Shown here: positions 16,512-25,978 of the stretch, one piece after another
Position numbering within the stretch: the first letter of the stretch is position 1
Layout of the letters: the number at the start of each line of letters is the position of its first letter
From: Alkalihalobacillus sp. LMS39
GTDB taxonomy: Bacteria > Bacillota > Bacilli > Bacillales > Bacillaceae_F
NCBI RefSeq assembly: GCF_022812285.1
Contig: NZ_CP093300.1
Location: forward strand, 2,728,001 to 2,792,000
Reading direction: 5' to 3'
Length of the DNA: 64,000 bases
Position numbers and translations under genes: made by a program
Notes under the pieces: model-generated
Databases searched by the model: none
Told to the model about the DNA's origin: nothing
The model's input: only the letters and a program-made list of their open reading frames with translations

Positions 16512-16532
16512 ATACCATAAAATTTATGGTAT
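16512..16532. promoter_or_regulatory. Perfect 21-base palindrome in the yppC/recU divergent region
   Basis: ATACCATAAA and TTTATGGTAT flank one central A. It lies 115 bases before the yppC start and 54 before the recU start. It is a plausible operator or an overlapping pair of promoter elements; the binding protein is unknown. Confidence 0.5.
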
Positions 16533-16585
16533 GATTACTTGATGGGATCATGTCTACTCGGTTTGATTGGAAGGAAGGTGATGTC

Positions 16586-17182
16586 ATGGCGATCCATTAC
16601 CCAAACGGAAAAAAATATGAGAAACAACCCAAAACCAATCATAGCCAACAAAAGAAAATAAGTTTCAGCAATCGCGGAATGACGTTTGAGGAAGATATAA
16701 ACGATACAAACGCCTTTTACTTAGCTCAACAAATTGCCGTTATTCATAAAAAACCAACACCACTGCAAATTGTGAAAGTAGATTATCCTACTCGAAGTGC
16801 TGCCGTCATAAAAGAAGCTTATTTCCGACAACCGTCCACAACTGATTATAACGGCGTGTACGAAGGCAAACATATTGATTTTGAAGCAAAGGAAACAAAA
16901 AATAAAACATCTTTTCCTTTAAAAAACTTTCATGACCATCAAATCAATCATATGAAACAAGTCATTGACCAAAAAGGAATTTGTTTTGTATTGCTTCGTT
17001 TTACAACAACTGATGAAGTGTTTTTATTGGATGCTACCCATTTAATTTTGTTTTATAAACAGCAGCAAACATCCAGAAAATCGATTCCTAAAAAAGAAAT
17101 TGAAAAACTAGGACATATCGTAACTGTTGGTTATCATCCAAGGGTTGATTACTTAAAAGTTGTTCATGACGTTTATTTTTAG
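16586..17182 (+). CDS. recU: Holliday junction resolvase RecU
   Basis: Resolves Holliday junctions in recombination repair and chromosome segregation. 198 residues (B. subtilis 206). The nuclease core [39 protein letters not shown] and [15 protein letters not shown] supplies the acidic and lysine active-site residues. The stretch from STTDYNG to FHDHQI is nearly that of B. subtilis. ATG 16586 was chosen for its AAGGAAGGTG site; an earlier ATG at 16550 lacks one. It precedes ponA by 51 bases, preserving the recU-ponA pair. Confidence 0.96.
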   Translation: MAIHYPNGKKYEKQPKTNHSQQKKISFSNRGMTFEEDINDTNAFYLAQQIAVIHKKPTPLQIVKVDYPTRSAAVIKEAYFRQPSTTDYNGVYEGKHIDFEAKETKNKTSFPLKNFHDHQINHMKQVIDQKGICFVLLRFTTTDEVFLLDATHLILFYKQQQTSRKSIPKKEIEKLGHIVTVGYHPRVDYLKVVHDVYF

Positions 17183-17233
17183 CAACAGAGGAAATATTTA
17201 TGCATGAACGACAAGAGAAAGGAAGAAACGCTC

Positions 17234-19864
17234 ATGTCAGAAGATATGAAAACGAGAACAGGTAGAAGAAAAACTCAACAAAAGTCAAAAAAAGTAGGAA
17301 AAAATAAAAAACAGCTTTTCAAGAAAATTGTTATCGCATTTCTCATCTTTAGTGTTATCGGGTTCCTTGCAGGAGGTATTACTTTATTTGCAATGATTCA
17401 AGGCGCTCCTCCGCTTGACCCAGATCGATTAATGTTCTCACAACCTGCACAAATATTAGATCAAGATGACGAATTATTCACGCAGTTAGAAGCTACTGAA
17501 AATCGCATTCGAGTTAACATTAATGACATTCCTGAACTTGTTGAAGATGCGTTTATATCTGTAGAAGATGTTCGTTTTCGAGAGCATTTCGGTATCGATA
17601 TTCGCCGCTTATTTGGTGCCGTTGCAGCAAATGTTCAAAGTGGCTTTGGCGCTGAAGGAGCAAGTACGATTACGCAACAGGTAATTAAAAATGCGTTTTT
17701 GTCCCCTGAAAAAACAATTTCGCGTAAAGTCCAAGAACAATATCTTGCGGTCAAATTAGAACAAGAATATTCAAAAGACCAAATTTTAGAAATGTATTTA
17801 AATGGCATTTACTTTAGTGAAGGTGCTTATGGTGTTCAACAAGCAGCGATTACGTATTTCAACAAAGAGGATTTAGAAGAACTTACGATTGCAGATGCTG
17901 CTCTTTTAGCTGGACTTCCCCAACGGCCAAACCATTTTAATCCGTTAAAAAATCCGGAAGCAGCAGAAACGCGTCGTAATATCGTTATTGGGTTAATGGA
18001 ACGTCACGGAAAAATAACGGCCGAAGAAGCAGAAGAAGCTCGTTCTATTTCTGTTGAAGACCAACTAAATCCATCAAAAAGAGAAACATATGCTTATGCG
18101 TCATTTCTTGACCAAGTAGTAAGTGAAGTCGATAGTATCGAAGGCATTTCTGCAAGTGATTTGTATACGGCAGGTTTAAAAATATACACAACACTAGACC
18201 AAGAAGCACAACAACATGTAGAAGCTGTATTACAAACAGATGAATATATTCAAAATTATCCTGATAACGAAGATTTTCAAGCAGGTGTTACACTACTAGA
18301 TACAAAAACAGGTGAAATTAAAGCGATCGGTGGCGGTCGAAAACAACCAGAAGTAAAACAAGCGTTTAACTATGCCACAATGATTAAAAAGCAACCAGGA
18401 TCAACAATTAAGCCGATTTTAGATTATGGCCCTGGAATTGAATATCATAAATGGTCCACTGGCCGCATCTTTGTCGATGAGCCCCACCGCTACACGAACT
18501 CAGAACAAGAAATTCGTAATGCTGGTCGACAACCTGAGGGACCTGTGACGATGAGACGTGCTTTAGCTGTTTCATTAAATATTCCTGCAGTAAAAGCATT
18601 ACAAGAAGTTGGACTTGAAGAAGCCCAAGAATTTGCTGAAGGACTAGGTGTCCCTTTTACAAACCAAAAAGGTGAGCGCGTCGAAATTACCGAAGCCTAT
18701 GGGATTGGTGGATTTACAACAGGAATCTCTACTCTTGATTTAGCCGGAGCTTATTCTGCGTTTGGAAATGAAGGAGTTTATAATCAACCACATACAGTTC
18801 GAAAAATTGAATTTCCAGATGGTAGAGTCATTCATACAAGTCCGGAACCAGAAGTTGCAATGAGTGATTATACTGCTTATATGATTTCTGATATGCTGAA
18901 AACCGCTGTTACTTCTGGAACAGGAACACAAGCAGCAATACCGAATTTACCGTTAGCCGGGAAAACAGGAACAACCAATTTTGCACAAGAAGACTTTGCC
19001 CGTTTTAACATTCCAACTAATACGTATGCCGTCCCTGACGTTTGGTTTGCCGGATATACAACAAACTATACTGCCGCCGTTTGGACAGGATACGACCGAT
19101 TTGGAGAAGGAAATTACATCGGTCAAAATGACAGGTATATTGCTCAGCATATTTTTAAAAATGTAATGAGTAAAGTATCGGAAGGAAAAGAAACCGAAGA
19201 CTTTGTTCAGCCTGACTCTGTCGTTCGAGTCGGTATTGAGCGGTCAACAGGTCTTCTTCCTAGTGATTTCACACCTGAAAGTGAAATTGTCTATGAACTA
19301 TTTGTAAAAGGAACAGAGCCAAGTAAAGTAAGTGAAACATACCAAAAGCTTGATAAGCCTACTGATTTTATGGCGGCTTATAATGAAGATGCAAATCAAA
19401 TTGTTATGAGTTGGAATTATCCTGAAGCAACAAGGGACAATGTTTCCTTTAAAGTGACACAAAGCATTAATGGTGGCGAATTCCAAACATTAGATATTAC
19501 AAATGATATGCAATTTGTCGTCTCTAATCCGGAGCCAGGAGCAACATATCGATTCCAAGTCATTGCGATATCTGATGAGTCACCTGATTTACAAAGTGAC
19601 CCTGCTCAAGTTGAAGTAAGAATTCCTGAAGATGAAGTCGAAATTCCAGATCCGGTTGACGACATTCCGCCTGAAGATGATGATGAGACACCACCAGATG
19701 ATGGTGACGCTCCACCACCGGATGATGATGATATTGATTTACCGATCGACATATTGCCTGAAGAACCAGAAGAGGAAGATGATGACAATGGAAATGGCAA
19801 TGGAAACGGGAATGGCGGTGGAAATCGCGGAAATGACAACCGAAATAACGAAGAAGATAGTTAA
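17234..19864 (+). CDS. ponA: Class A penicillin-binding protein PBP1
   Basis: Bifunctional peptidoglycan synthase of about 876 residues (B. subtilis 914). A basic cytosolic tail is followed by one membrane helix (about 31-55). The GT51 glycosyltransferase has its catalytic Glu in SVEDVRFREHFGID (about E111) and the GASTITQQ motif. The transpeptidase has SxxK in QPGSTIKP (Ser about 390), SxN in VSLN and GKTGTT. A fibronectin type III-like domain comes next, then a disordered tail rich in Asp, Glu and Pro that ends in Asn-Gly repeats. ATG 17234 has AAGGAAG eight bases upstream; ATG 17204 is an alternative. Located downstream of recU as in B. subtilis. Confidence 0.95.
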   Translation: MSEDMKTRTGRRKTQQKSKKVGKNKKQLFKKIVIAFLIFSVIGFLAGGITLFAMIQGAPPLDPDRLMFSQPAQILDQDDELFTQLEATENRIRVNINDIPELVEDAFISVEDVRFREHFGIDIRRLFGAVAANVQSGFGAEGASTITQQVIKNAFLSPEKTISRKVQEQYLAVKLEQEYSKDQILEMYLNGIYFSEGAYGVQQAAITYFNKEDLEELTIADAALLAGLPQRPNHFNPLKNPEAAETRRNIVIGLMERHGKITAEEAEEARSISVEDQLNPSKRETYAYASFLDQVVSEVDSIEGISASDLYTAGLKIYTTLDQEAQQHVEAVLQTDEYIQNYPDNEDFQAGVTLLDTKTGEIKAIGGGRKQPEVKQAFNYATMIKKQPGSTIKPILDYGPGIEYHKWSTGRIFVDEPHRYTNSEQEIRNAGRQPEGPVTMRRALAVSLNIPAVKALQEVGLEEAQEFAEGLGVPFTNQKGERVEITEAYGIGGFTTGISTLDLAGAYSAFGNEGVYNQPHTVRKIEFPDGRVIHTSPEPEVAMSDYTAYMISDMLKTAVTSGTGTQAAIPNLPLAGKTGTTNFAQEDFARFNIPTNTYAVPDVWFAGYTTNYTAAVWTGYDRFGEGNYIGQNDRYIAQHIFKNVMSKVSEGKETEDFVQPDSVVRVGIERSTGLLPSDFTPESEIVYELFVKGTEPSKVSETYQKLDKPTDFMAAYNEDANQIVMSWNYPEATRDNVSFKVTQSINGGEFQTLDITNDMQFVVSNPEPGATYRFQVIAISDESPDLQSDPAQVEVRIPEDEVEIPDPVDDIPPEDDDETPPDDGDAPPPDDDDIDLPIDILPEEPEEEDDDNGNGNGNGNGGGNRGNDNRNNEEDS

Positions 19865-19909
19865 GTAATGAAAAAGAACCTGAACTTATATAAGTAAAGG
19901 CTAGATTGT

Positions 19910-19957
19910 AGACAAAACACCATTGAGAAATAGCTCTCAATGGTGTTTTGTCTATTT
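19910..19957 (+). terminator. Intrinsic terminator of recU-ponA
   Basis: An 18-base perfect stem AGACAAAACACCATTGAG / CTCAATGGTGTTTTGTCT with a seven-base loop, followed by ATTTTCT. It lies 46 bases after the ponA stop. Confidence 0.85.
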
Positions 19958-20080
19958 TCTGTTGGTGACACTGGAGCATATGTGTTTCTCCAAAACCGGT
20001 TGGCTCATTATTTTAGGTTCATAACAGCAAAATAAATAGTTTGTACAAACGCTGTTGTTCTATTGATTCCACTTCTCTCA

Positions 20081-20270
20081 TTTTTGCGGTCATAGCAAAC
20101 GTTATTTGTGAACATTATATGGGTTTCCGTTTTTTAGTGGCCACAGGAGCGCTTATTCGCGCAAAAGCAACTCTATTCCTAGCGTTATATTATGATTAAC
20201 TGCTCCTGTGTCCACCAACGTTCCAAAACACTAGCAATGTTCACAGATAACGGCTTTCATGACCGCTTAC
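20081..20270. repeat. Dispersed hairpin repeat, family 1, copy B
   Basis: About 190 bases. The outer arm GCGGTCATAGCAAACGTTATTTGTGAACA pairs with the complement of TGTTCACAGATAACGGCTTTCATGACCGC with only small bulges, and GTGGCCACAGGAGC pairs with GCTCCTGTGTCCAC inside. It contains the TATGGGTTTCCG segment missing from copy A. Non-coding, located between the ponA terminator and dynA. Confidence 0.88.
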
Positions 20271-20283
20271 TTCCCATTAACAA

Positions 20284-20310
20284 TAAGAAAAACGCGGGAG
20301 TGTTTTTGTT
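20284..20310. repeat. Dispersed repeat, family 2, 5' fragment
   Basis: AAGAAAAACGCGGGAGTGT matches the first 20 or so bases of family 2, after which similarity stops. It starts 14 bases after family 1 copy B, the same order as at 5516-5912. Confidence 0.65.
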
Positions 20311-20339
20311 TACGTACAAACATGATAATTGTCTAATCG

Positions 20340-20372
20340 AAAAAAAACGGAGACATTTGCCTCCGCTTTTTA
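20340..20372 (-). terminator. Intrinsic terminator of dynA
   Basis: On the minus strand AAAAGCGGAGG...TCTCCGTTTTTTTT forms a short hairpin with a T run, directly beyond the dynA stop. Confidence 0.75.
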
Positions 20373-20376
20373 CCCA

Positions 20377-23300
20377 TTATACAAGAACAGCTAGAGCTTG
20401 TTGCTCTTCCATTAATATTTGTTGACCAGATTTATCTAGCATTTGTTCGAACCGAAGTTTTTCTTGTTGTACGGCTAGTTGTAGTCGCTCTTTCACCATT
20501 TTTTCAATTGCTGCACTTTTTTCTTCAACTTGGTGATGAAGCTCTTGCTGTGTCTCGGTAATCACAATGGACGCTAAACGACCACCTTCTTGAACTAAGG
20601 ATTCTTTTAAGTGACTAATCCCTTTATTTTCAAAGAAATCTTTCTTTGACTTAATCGTTGTGAAATGGTCAATTTCTATTTGTAGTACAAGAGGATGTGT
20701 AAGCGTAAAAGGATCAACTAAAACCTCATCGCTACATGTCAAATATGGAAATGACTGATGTAGTTCAATCTCTTGTTCTCCTACCCACTGCTGTGCACGG
20801 TTTTTCACCTTTTGCTCAAGGCGAATTAAATTGGCTTCAAGTTCTTGCTTTAACACATATTCACCATGACCCTTCCACTCCCGTATAGCAGTGGTTAGAC
20901 TCTTTTGTAGTTCTTTTTTTGATGACCCAGTAATGGTTGCCGCATTAATCGCATGCGTGTAAAAGTCATTTAACACATACAGCATCCGATCTTTTAAATA
21001 AACTGATAATTGGTCAAGCTCTTGCTGAATATCAAAAATAACATGTGAAAATGAAGCTGCTTCAATCCTTGATTTTGCTTGTGCAATCGCTGTTAGCAAT
21101 TGCTTATGCTCCTCTTGTTGTTTTTCTTTTTCCTCATTCATAAATGCTAAGCTGTTTTTTATAATTTCAGTATATTGTTTTGTTTGTTCTTGGATAATCG
21201 CAAAGCTCAGTTCTTTAAGCTCTGCAATCGTTTGTTTGTAAAATGATTGCTCGAACGTTTGAAACCATTTATCTTCTGTTGTTGCTTGTCTTTTAGCTTC
21301 TAACCCTTTTTTAGCAGACAAATGATATAACCGCGGCTTGTCAATGCCATTTCGTTGTAGCTGTTCATACACATGTTTACGAACACCATTTAATTCATAT
21401 TCACTGCCAGCTAAATCAGCAGCATTGATAACGAAATATAATTTATCATGGGTGAAGCTTTCATTCACTTTTCCCATTTGTTGTAGAAAATATTGGTCAG
21501 CCTTTGAAAAAGCATGATTGTAATATGTCACATAAAAAATAGCATCTGACCTTCTTAACTGATGAAAAGCGACATTCGTATGACGGCCATGAATCGAGTT
21601 TACCCCTGGTGTATCGACAAGCGTAATTCCTTTTTTCGTAATGTCACAATCATAGAAAATATCAACTTTTTCAAGCAAACATGCATTTTTTTCTTCGGCA
21701 ATTAGCGGTTGTAATTGAGATAAAGACACTTCAAATGTCGAGCCTAATTGCCATGTTGTTTCTCGTAATGTTGATTGAATCGTCCGTAAATACTCGGCAT
21801 ATGTTTTTTGCCAGCTTGATTCATATACATGGCGCTTCGGTTTCCACTTATCAATGGAATCTAACGTCACATTTTCATCTAACTGCTCACCTACTGCTTT
21901 AATTTCTTCATCAAGTTGAGCAAATGATTTCACATAGACTTGTGCCGTTTCATGGGCATGTTCAGATGTCGATTGTTGCACTGTATTCACTGTCGCTGTT
22001 GTTGGGTGTGGTGAAACAGGCAAAATCGATTCTCCTAAAAGAGCGTTAGCAAAACTAGATTTCCCTGCGCTAAAAGCACCAAATAATGAAATCACAAATG
22101 TCTGTTTTTCATATCTTTCGATTCGTTCCAGTAATTGCTGCCGCTCTTGTTGAAGCAGGACATTGTCTTCGAATGGCAGTAAGCTTTCTTTTACTTTATC
22201 TAACCAATTTCGGGTTGTTTCATCATCAAAAGCTTGCTCGACTTGCTCTGTTTTCTCGACTTCATTCCAAATCGTTTCAATGACTGACTCGCTCGGCAAT
22301 GAAACATTGAACGTATCATGCTGGTCTTTATCAGTATCAGGGAAAGGCTCCTTCATGGCGTCTTTCATTTGAAGTTCAAGCTCGTGTGACTGCTTTAATT
22401 CAATTTTTGTTGTTTGTTCAATGAGACGGTCATATTCTTTTTCAATGACATTCATTTGTTCGATATACGTATCGATCACTTCATACTGCTTTAGCTTTAA
22501 GTGCAACCGCTCCTTTTCTTTGTTCCAATACGATTGCATTCCTTGCTTATATAGCTCTAACACATCCATGGCCTGTTTTCGAACAGCTTTCACAATTTCA
22601 TTCGTGATCTGTTTTGTAAACGTAAAGACATAATCACGACTAGTATGTTCCGTTTTCACATTGTCGTGAAATAATTTTGCATTTACTTCAACATTAAGTT
22701 TTGTAATCGCTTGTTCAACCAATTCTTTATTCGTTAATTTTACTTTATCAAGCTGTTGAAAATATTTTTGCACATGAAAAATAAGTTGAGTTTTTACTTT
22801 GTCTTGTAATTCTTCCAATACCGCTTGAAGTCGTTTTTCTTGTTCTTCTTCGGTTTTCTTTTTCGTGAAAAATAAGCCTACTTTAAACGAAGATTGCATG
22901 CTCTCGAGCCAATTTCTTGTTAAATCTGTTGTCGTAAAAGGAAATAGTGTGACATTAGCAAATAAAGACTCCATTTCTTTGGAAAAGGCTTGGTCAACGA
23001 ATTGATTAGCGTTTGACATGTTGTAGGCAAGCTGAACCGTTTCATTACGTTCAACTAATTGTTGTTCATCATAGCCCTTCTCTTGAAGAAGCTCTTTTAC
23101 TTCATCCACTTTTTCTTTTTTTTCTTCAAATAACCGATGCTCGATTGCCTTCATTGTTCCTTCGACTAATCTTTCTTTCGCTACGGGCATCAATGATTCA
23201 CTATTATACAACAACGCTTTCATTTGCCTAGAAAATTGCGTAAATTCATTCAACGGATGGTCCGGGTGTTTCATTGTTGTAAAATACATCCCTAAATAAG

Positions 23301-23958
23301 AGATCTCCCAACTTTGAAAAACATCTTCAATCGATTGTGTAAACGTTTGAATCGATAATTCTTCTTCGTTATGCTTATCAATTTGATTAATAACAATATA
23401 GAGCGGTTTCTTTTCTTTTGAAAGCTGTTTTAAAAAATATAAGTTCGTTTCTGATTGCACATGATTATAATCCATCACATACACAATAACGTCAGTAGTA
23501 TATAATTGTTCAACCGTTACTGCTTCGTGTGATTCATCAGTTGAATCCACGCCAGGAGTATCGAGAATTTTACTATGGTTTCCTAAAAAGTCTAACGGGG
23601 CACAAATCGTAAGCTCTGATATATCGTGACCGTTCATTCCCCATTCTCTTACCCGTTGCCAGGGTATTTCACCTTCCCACTTTGTTTCTTCCCCATGGCG
23701 ATTTTTCACATGTAAAGCAAGCGGTCCATTCATAATCGAGATAATATTTGCACTTGTCGGAATGGGACTTGTTGGCAAAACCTCTGCCCCAAGTAATCGG
23801 TTTAAAATTGTTGATTTTCCGGCAGAAAAGTGGCCACAAAAAGCGACTTCGAAAAATGACTGTTCTGCTTTTTTCTTTATTTTTGATAAGCGATGGATTT
23901 CTTCTTCTGATAATGGAAGTTCCTTTAATAAAATCTCTTCCTCTTGTTCCAATTTCAT
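20377..23958 (-). CDS. dynA: Dynamin-like GTPase with two fused dynamin modules (DynA)
   Basis: Membrane-binding, GTP-driven protein involved in membrane fusion, stress and phage tolerance. 1193 residues, the same length as B. subtilis DynA (YpbR). Each half is a complete dynamin module. The first has P-loop GHFSAGKST (about 42-50), switch DTPGVDST and NQIDKH. The second has P-loop GAFSAGKSS (about 635-645), DTPGVNSIHG and NAADLAG. Long helical stalks follow each GTPase. ATG 23958 has GGAGAGTGGAGCT before it. It sits between ypoC and the converging ponA. Confidence 0.95.
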   Translation of the reverse strand: MKLEQEEEILLKELPLSEEEIHRLSKIKKKAEQSFFEVAFCGHFSAGKSTILNRLLGAEVLPTSPIPTSANIISIMNGPLALHVKNRHGEETKWEGEIPWQRVREWGMNGHDISELTICAPLDFLGNHSKILDTPGVDSTDESHEAVTVEQLYTTDVIVYVMDYNHVQSETNLYFLKQLSKEKKPLYIVINQIDKHNEEELSIQTFTQSIEDVFQSWEISYLGMYFTTMKHPDHPLNEFTQFSRQMKALLYNSESLMPVAKERLVEGTMKAIEHRLFEEKKEKVDEVKELLQEKGYDEQQLVERNETVQLAYNMSNANQFVDQAFSKEMESLFANVTLFPFTTTDLTRNWLESMQSSFKVGLFFTKKKTEEEQEKRLQAVLEELQDKVKTQLIFHVQKYFQQLDKVKLTNKELVEQAITKLNVEVNAKLFHDNVKTEHTSRDYVFTFTKQITNEIVKAVRKQAMDVLELYKQGMQSYWNKEKERLHLKLKQYEVIDTYIEQMNVIEKEYDRLIEQTTKIELKQSHELELQMKDAMKEPFPDTDKDQHDTFNVSLPSESVIETIWNEVEKTEQVEQAFDDETTRNWLDKVKESLLPFEDNVLLQQERQQLLERIERYEKQTFVISLFGAFSAGKSSFANALLGESILPVSPHPTTATVNTVQQSTSEHAHETAQVYVKSFAQLDEEIKAVGEQLDENVTLDSIDKWKPKRHVYESSWQKTYAEYLRTIQSTLRETTWQLGSTFEVSLSQLQPLIAEEKNACLLEKVDIFYDCDITKKGITLVDTPGVNSIHGRHTNVAFHQLRRSDAIFYVTYYNHAFSKADQYFLQQMGKVNESFTHDKLYFVINAADLAGSEYELNGVRKHVYEQLQRNGIDKPRLYHLSAKKGLEAKRQATTEDKWFQTFEQSFYKQTIAELKELSFAIIQEQTKQYTEIIKNSLAFMNEEKEKQQEEHKQLLTAIAQAKSRIEAASFSHVIFDIQQELDQLSVYLKDRMLYVLNDFYTHAINAATITGSSKKELQKSLTTAIREWKGHGEYVLKQELEANLIRLEQKVKNRAQQWVGEQEIELHQSFPYLTCSDEVLVDPFTLTHPLVLQIEIDHFTTIKSKKDFFENKGISHLKESLVQEGGRLASIVITETQQELHHQVEEKSAAIEKMVKERLQLAVQQEKLRFEQMLDKSGQQILMEEQQALAVLV

Positions 23959-24009
23959 AGCTCCACTCTCCTTCCCTTTACTATATCGAATTTTCGAAAA
24001 AATAAAAAG

Positions 24010-24522
24010 CTATAACCGCTCTTTTACGAGCATGCGAAAAAAAACTTTTTCCGCTTCGTCAAACAATGACTTTACTTGAATAAATGAGTGATAATGGTCT
24101 GGAGTTTGCAAAATGAAGCCTAATCGTTCTCCTATATTAACTGGTGTGTAAGATAGACTAACAATGTCATCTTCCACATTGATGAGCGTTGCTACAGGCT
24201 TTTCATTTGTCCAGTAAACCGCTGTTATTAAAAACGCAATCATCTGGATCATAGGTGCATTTGCTTGTTTTCTGTCACGTTTTTGAAAATAATGGTCAAT
24301 GACTTGAATTTGTTCTTTATAATATTGAAATAATAAAGGCACATTTTTTTTGCGCTCTACCCAAGGTTGTTCAGCATTTCCTTCTGTCTGAAATAACATA
24401 TCATAGTAAAAAAAACAGGAGGTCAAATTTTCTAGAACTGTTTGTTTGTGCATCTTAAAGTGCTCATCTTTTTCAAAAAAGGGTCGTCGTTGAAATGGAA
24501 TTGGCACTTTCATATCATTCAT
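24010..24522 (-). CDS. ypoC: YpoC-like protein of unknown function
   Basis: About 170 residues, helical and soluble, with PIPFQRRPFF near the N-terminus and WVERKKNVPLLFQYYKEQI in the middle. Both the sequence style and the position directly after nth match B. subtilis ypoC; no function is known. ATG 24522 gives a seven-base spacing from GGGGG and begins two bases after the nth stop, implying translational coupling. ATG codons at 24528 and 24513 are alternatives. Confidence 0.8.
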   Translation of the reverse strand: MNDMKVPIPFQRRPFFEKDEHFKMHKQTVLENLTSCFFYYDMLFQTEGNAEQPWVERKKNVPLLFQYYKEQIQVIDHYFQKRDRKQANAPMIQMIAFLITAVYWTNEKPVATLINVEDDIVSLSYTPVNIGERLGFILQTPDHYHSFIQVKSLFDEAEKVFFRMLVKERL

Positions 24523-24524
24523 TT

Positions 24525-25178
24525 TCATTTCCCCCGACTTTTCATTCGTTTTTGTCCTTCTCGACATATATCAAGTAAAGGACAGATTTCACATTGAGGT
24601 GATTGCGCTTTACAATGATAGCGACCGAAAAATATAAATTGATGGTGTGCATCAGACCATTTTTCTTTCGGTATTTTTTTCATCAACGTTTCTTCCACTT
24701 GTTTCACATTATCTTTCCACCTGCAAATTCCTAATCGCTTTGACACTCTTTCCACATGTGTATCAACTGCAATCGCAGGAACACCAAAAGCAACCGATAC
24801 GACGACGTTTGCTGTTTTTCGTCCGACACCTGCTAGCTTTGTTAGTTCATCACGGTCTTGCGGAAGAACACCCCCATATTGCTCTAGCAAGGCTTGGCAC
24901 AGCTTCTTAATATTTTTCGCTTTATTTCGGAACAAACCGATCGAGCGTAGATCTTGTTCCAGCTCTTCTAAAGGAACCGCAATATAATCTTCTGGTGTTT
25001 TATATTTGCTAAAAAGTTTTGGTGTTACTTTATTGACTAATGCATCTGTACATTGAGCTGAAAGCAATACAGCAATGATGAGTTCAAACGGATTACTATG
25101 CGTTAATTCACATTCAGCATCTGGAAACATGTCATCCAATTGTTCTAATACATGTGAAATTTGAGCTTTTGTTAACAT
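24525..25178 (-). CDS. nth: Endonuclease III (DNA glycosylase/AP lyase)
   Basis: Removes oxidised pyrimidines and cuts at abasic sites. 217 residues (B. subtilis 219). The helix-hairpin-helix LAGVGRKTANVV carries the catalytic lysine, VDTHVERVSKRLG the catalytic aspartate, and the C-terminal C-X6-C-X2-C-X5-C set (CKAQSPQCEICPLLDIC) binds a [4Fe-4S] cluster. ATG 25178 was chosen, with AAGGAAG upstream; the frame extends 30 codons further up, but that stretch overlaps a terminator hairpin. Confidence 0.96.
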   Translation of the reverse strand: MLTKAQISHVLEQLDDMFPDAECELTHSNPFELIIAVLLSAQCTDALVNKVTPKLFSKYKTPEDYIAVPLEELEQDLRSIGLFRNKAKNIKKLCQALLEQYGGVLPQDRDELTKLAGVGRKTANVVVSVAFGVPAIAVDTHVERVSKRLGICRWKDNVKQVEETLMKKIPKEKWSDAHHQFIFFGRYHCKAQSPQCEICPLLDICREGQKRMKSRGK

Positions 25179-25205
25179 TGTTTTCTTCCTTTCCTCTTTG
25201 GCAAA

Positions 25206-25258
25206 CGAAAAAAGGGTGAATACTAAGGTCCAACAAACCTTATGAAGACACCCTTTCC
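25206..25258 (-). terminator. Intrinsic terminator between dnaD and nth
   Basis: On the minus strand the stem AAAGGGTG...ATAAGGT / ACCTTAGTAT...CACCCTTT has small internal bulges and is followed by TTTTTTCG. It separates dnaD from nth or attenuates read-through, although the genes are adjacent and co-oriented. Confidence 0.75.
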
Positions 25259-25279
25259 TTTTTCTCATCTATTGCACTA

Positions 25280-25978
25280 TTATTTTTCTAACCAATTAAA
25301 TGTTGGAAATTTCTCTGAAGTAGGACGTTCCGTGTCATTTTTTTGTTTTTGTTGCACTTTCCGAAATTTTTCCCCATAGGCTTTTGCCTCTTGTACAGTA
25401 CGGACATGATTTTTTTGCCATTCAAATAAGATCCGGTCGATATAGCGAAAATTTAATTTTCCAGATACAACCGCTTCCCTTAGCGCTGCAATAATGAGTT
25501 CAGGAGAATGCTGGTCATGATCAATCCACATTGACAGTGTTTCACATTCCATTGGAGATAATGGTCGACTAAACTCTTGCTCATAAATCGAATAAACATT
25601 TAATTCTGTTTCTTCTTTTTCAGCGTCTTCTTGTTGCCCCTGTTCTTCAGAAAGTAAATAAAATAACTGTTCCCACAAAGGTTCTAATGAATAATATTCA
25701 GAAAAGACACCATTGTCATTATTTTCTTCAATTGTGATAAACCCTCGCATTAAAAGTTGACGGAGTAATTGTGAACATTGTAACGAAGATAGCGTCATCC
25801 GCTTTGATAAGTCTTCTGGTGTCGGAAAAGAAAATCCTTCTTCTATATAAGAATGCACATGGATTAATAAAACGAGTTCTTCTTCATTCAGTCCAAGTTT
25901 TGCATAGTGTTGCAATAACACTTTGGATACTGAGACATGTCCCATTGTCATCCATCGTAACAACAATTGTTTCTTCAT
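25280..25978 (-). CDS. dnaD: DNA replication initiation protein DnaD
   Basis: Acts with DnaA, DnaB and DnaI in loading the replicative helicase at oriC and at restarting forks. 232 residues (B. subtilis 232). An N-terminal winged-helix oligomerisation domain (about 1-100, LSKRMTLSSLQCSQLLRQLLMRGF) is followed by an acidic linker. The C-terminal DnaB/DnaD ssDNA-binding domain (about 130-200) has RPLSPMECETLSMWID and the YIDRILFEWQKN motif. Directly downstream of asnS as in B. subtilis. Confidence 0.95.
   Translation of the reverse strand: MKKQLLLRWMTMGHVSVSKVLLQHYAKLGLNEEELVLLIHVHSYIEEGFSFPTPEDLSKRMTLSSLQCSQLLRQLLMRGFITIEENNDNGVFSEYYSLEPLWEQLFYLLSEEQGQQEDAEKEETELNVYSIYEQEFSRPLSPMECETLSMWIDHDQHSPELIIAALREAVVSGKLNFRYIDRILFEWQKNHVRTVQEAKAYGEKFRKVQQKQKNDTERPTSEKFPTFNWLEK

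Noticed and set aside
19560-19979. Minus-strand frames opposite the PonA tail, rich in His or Ser/Gly
   Set aside because: Low-complexity mirror of the GAT/GAC-rich ponA tail; no independent support.
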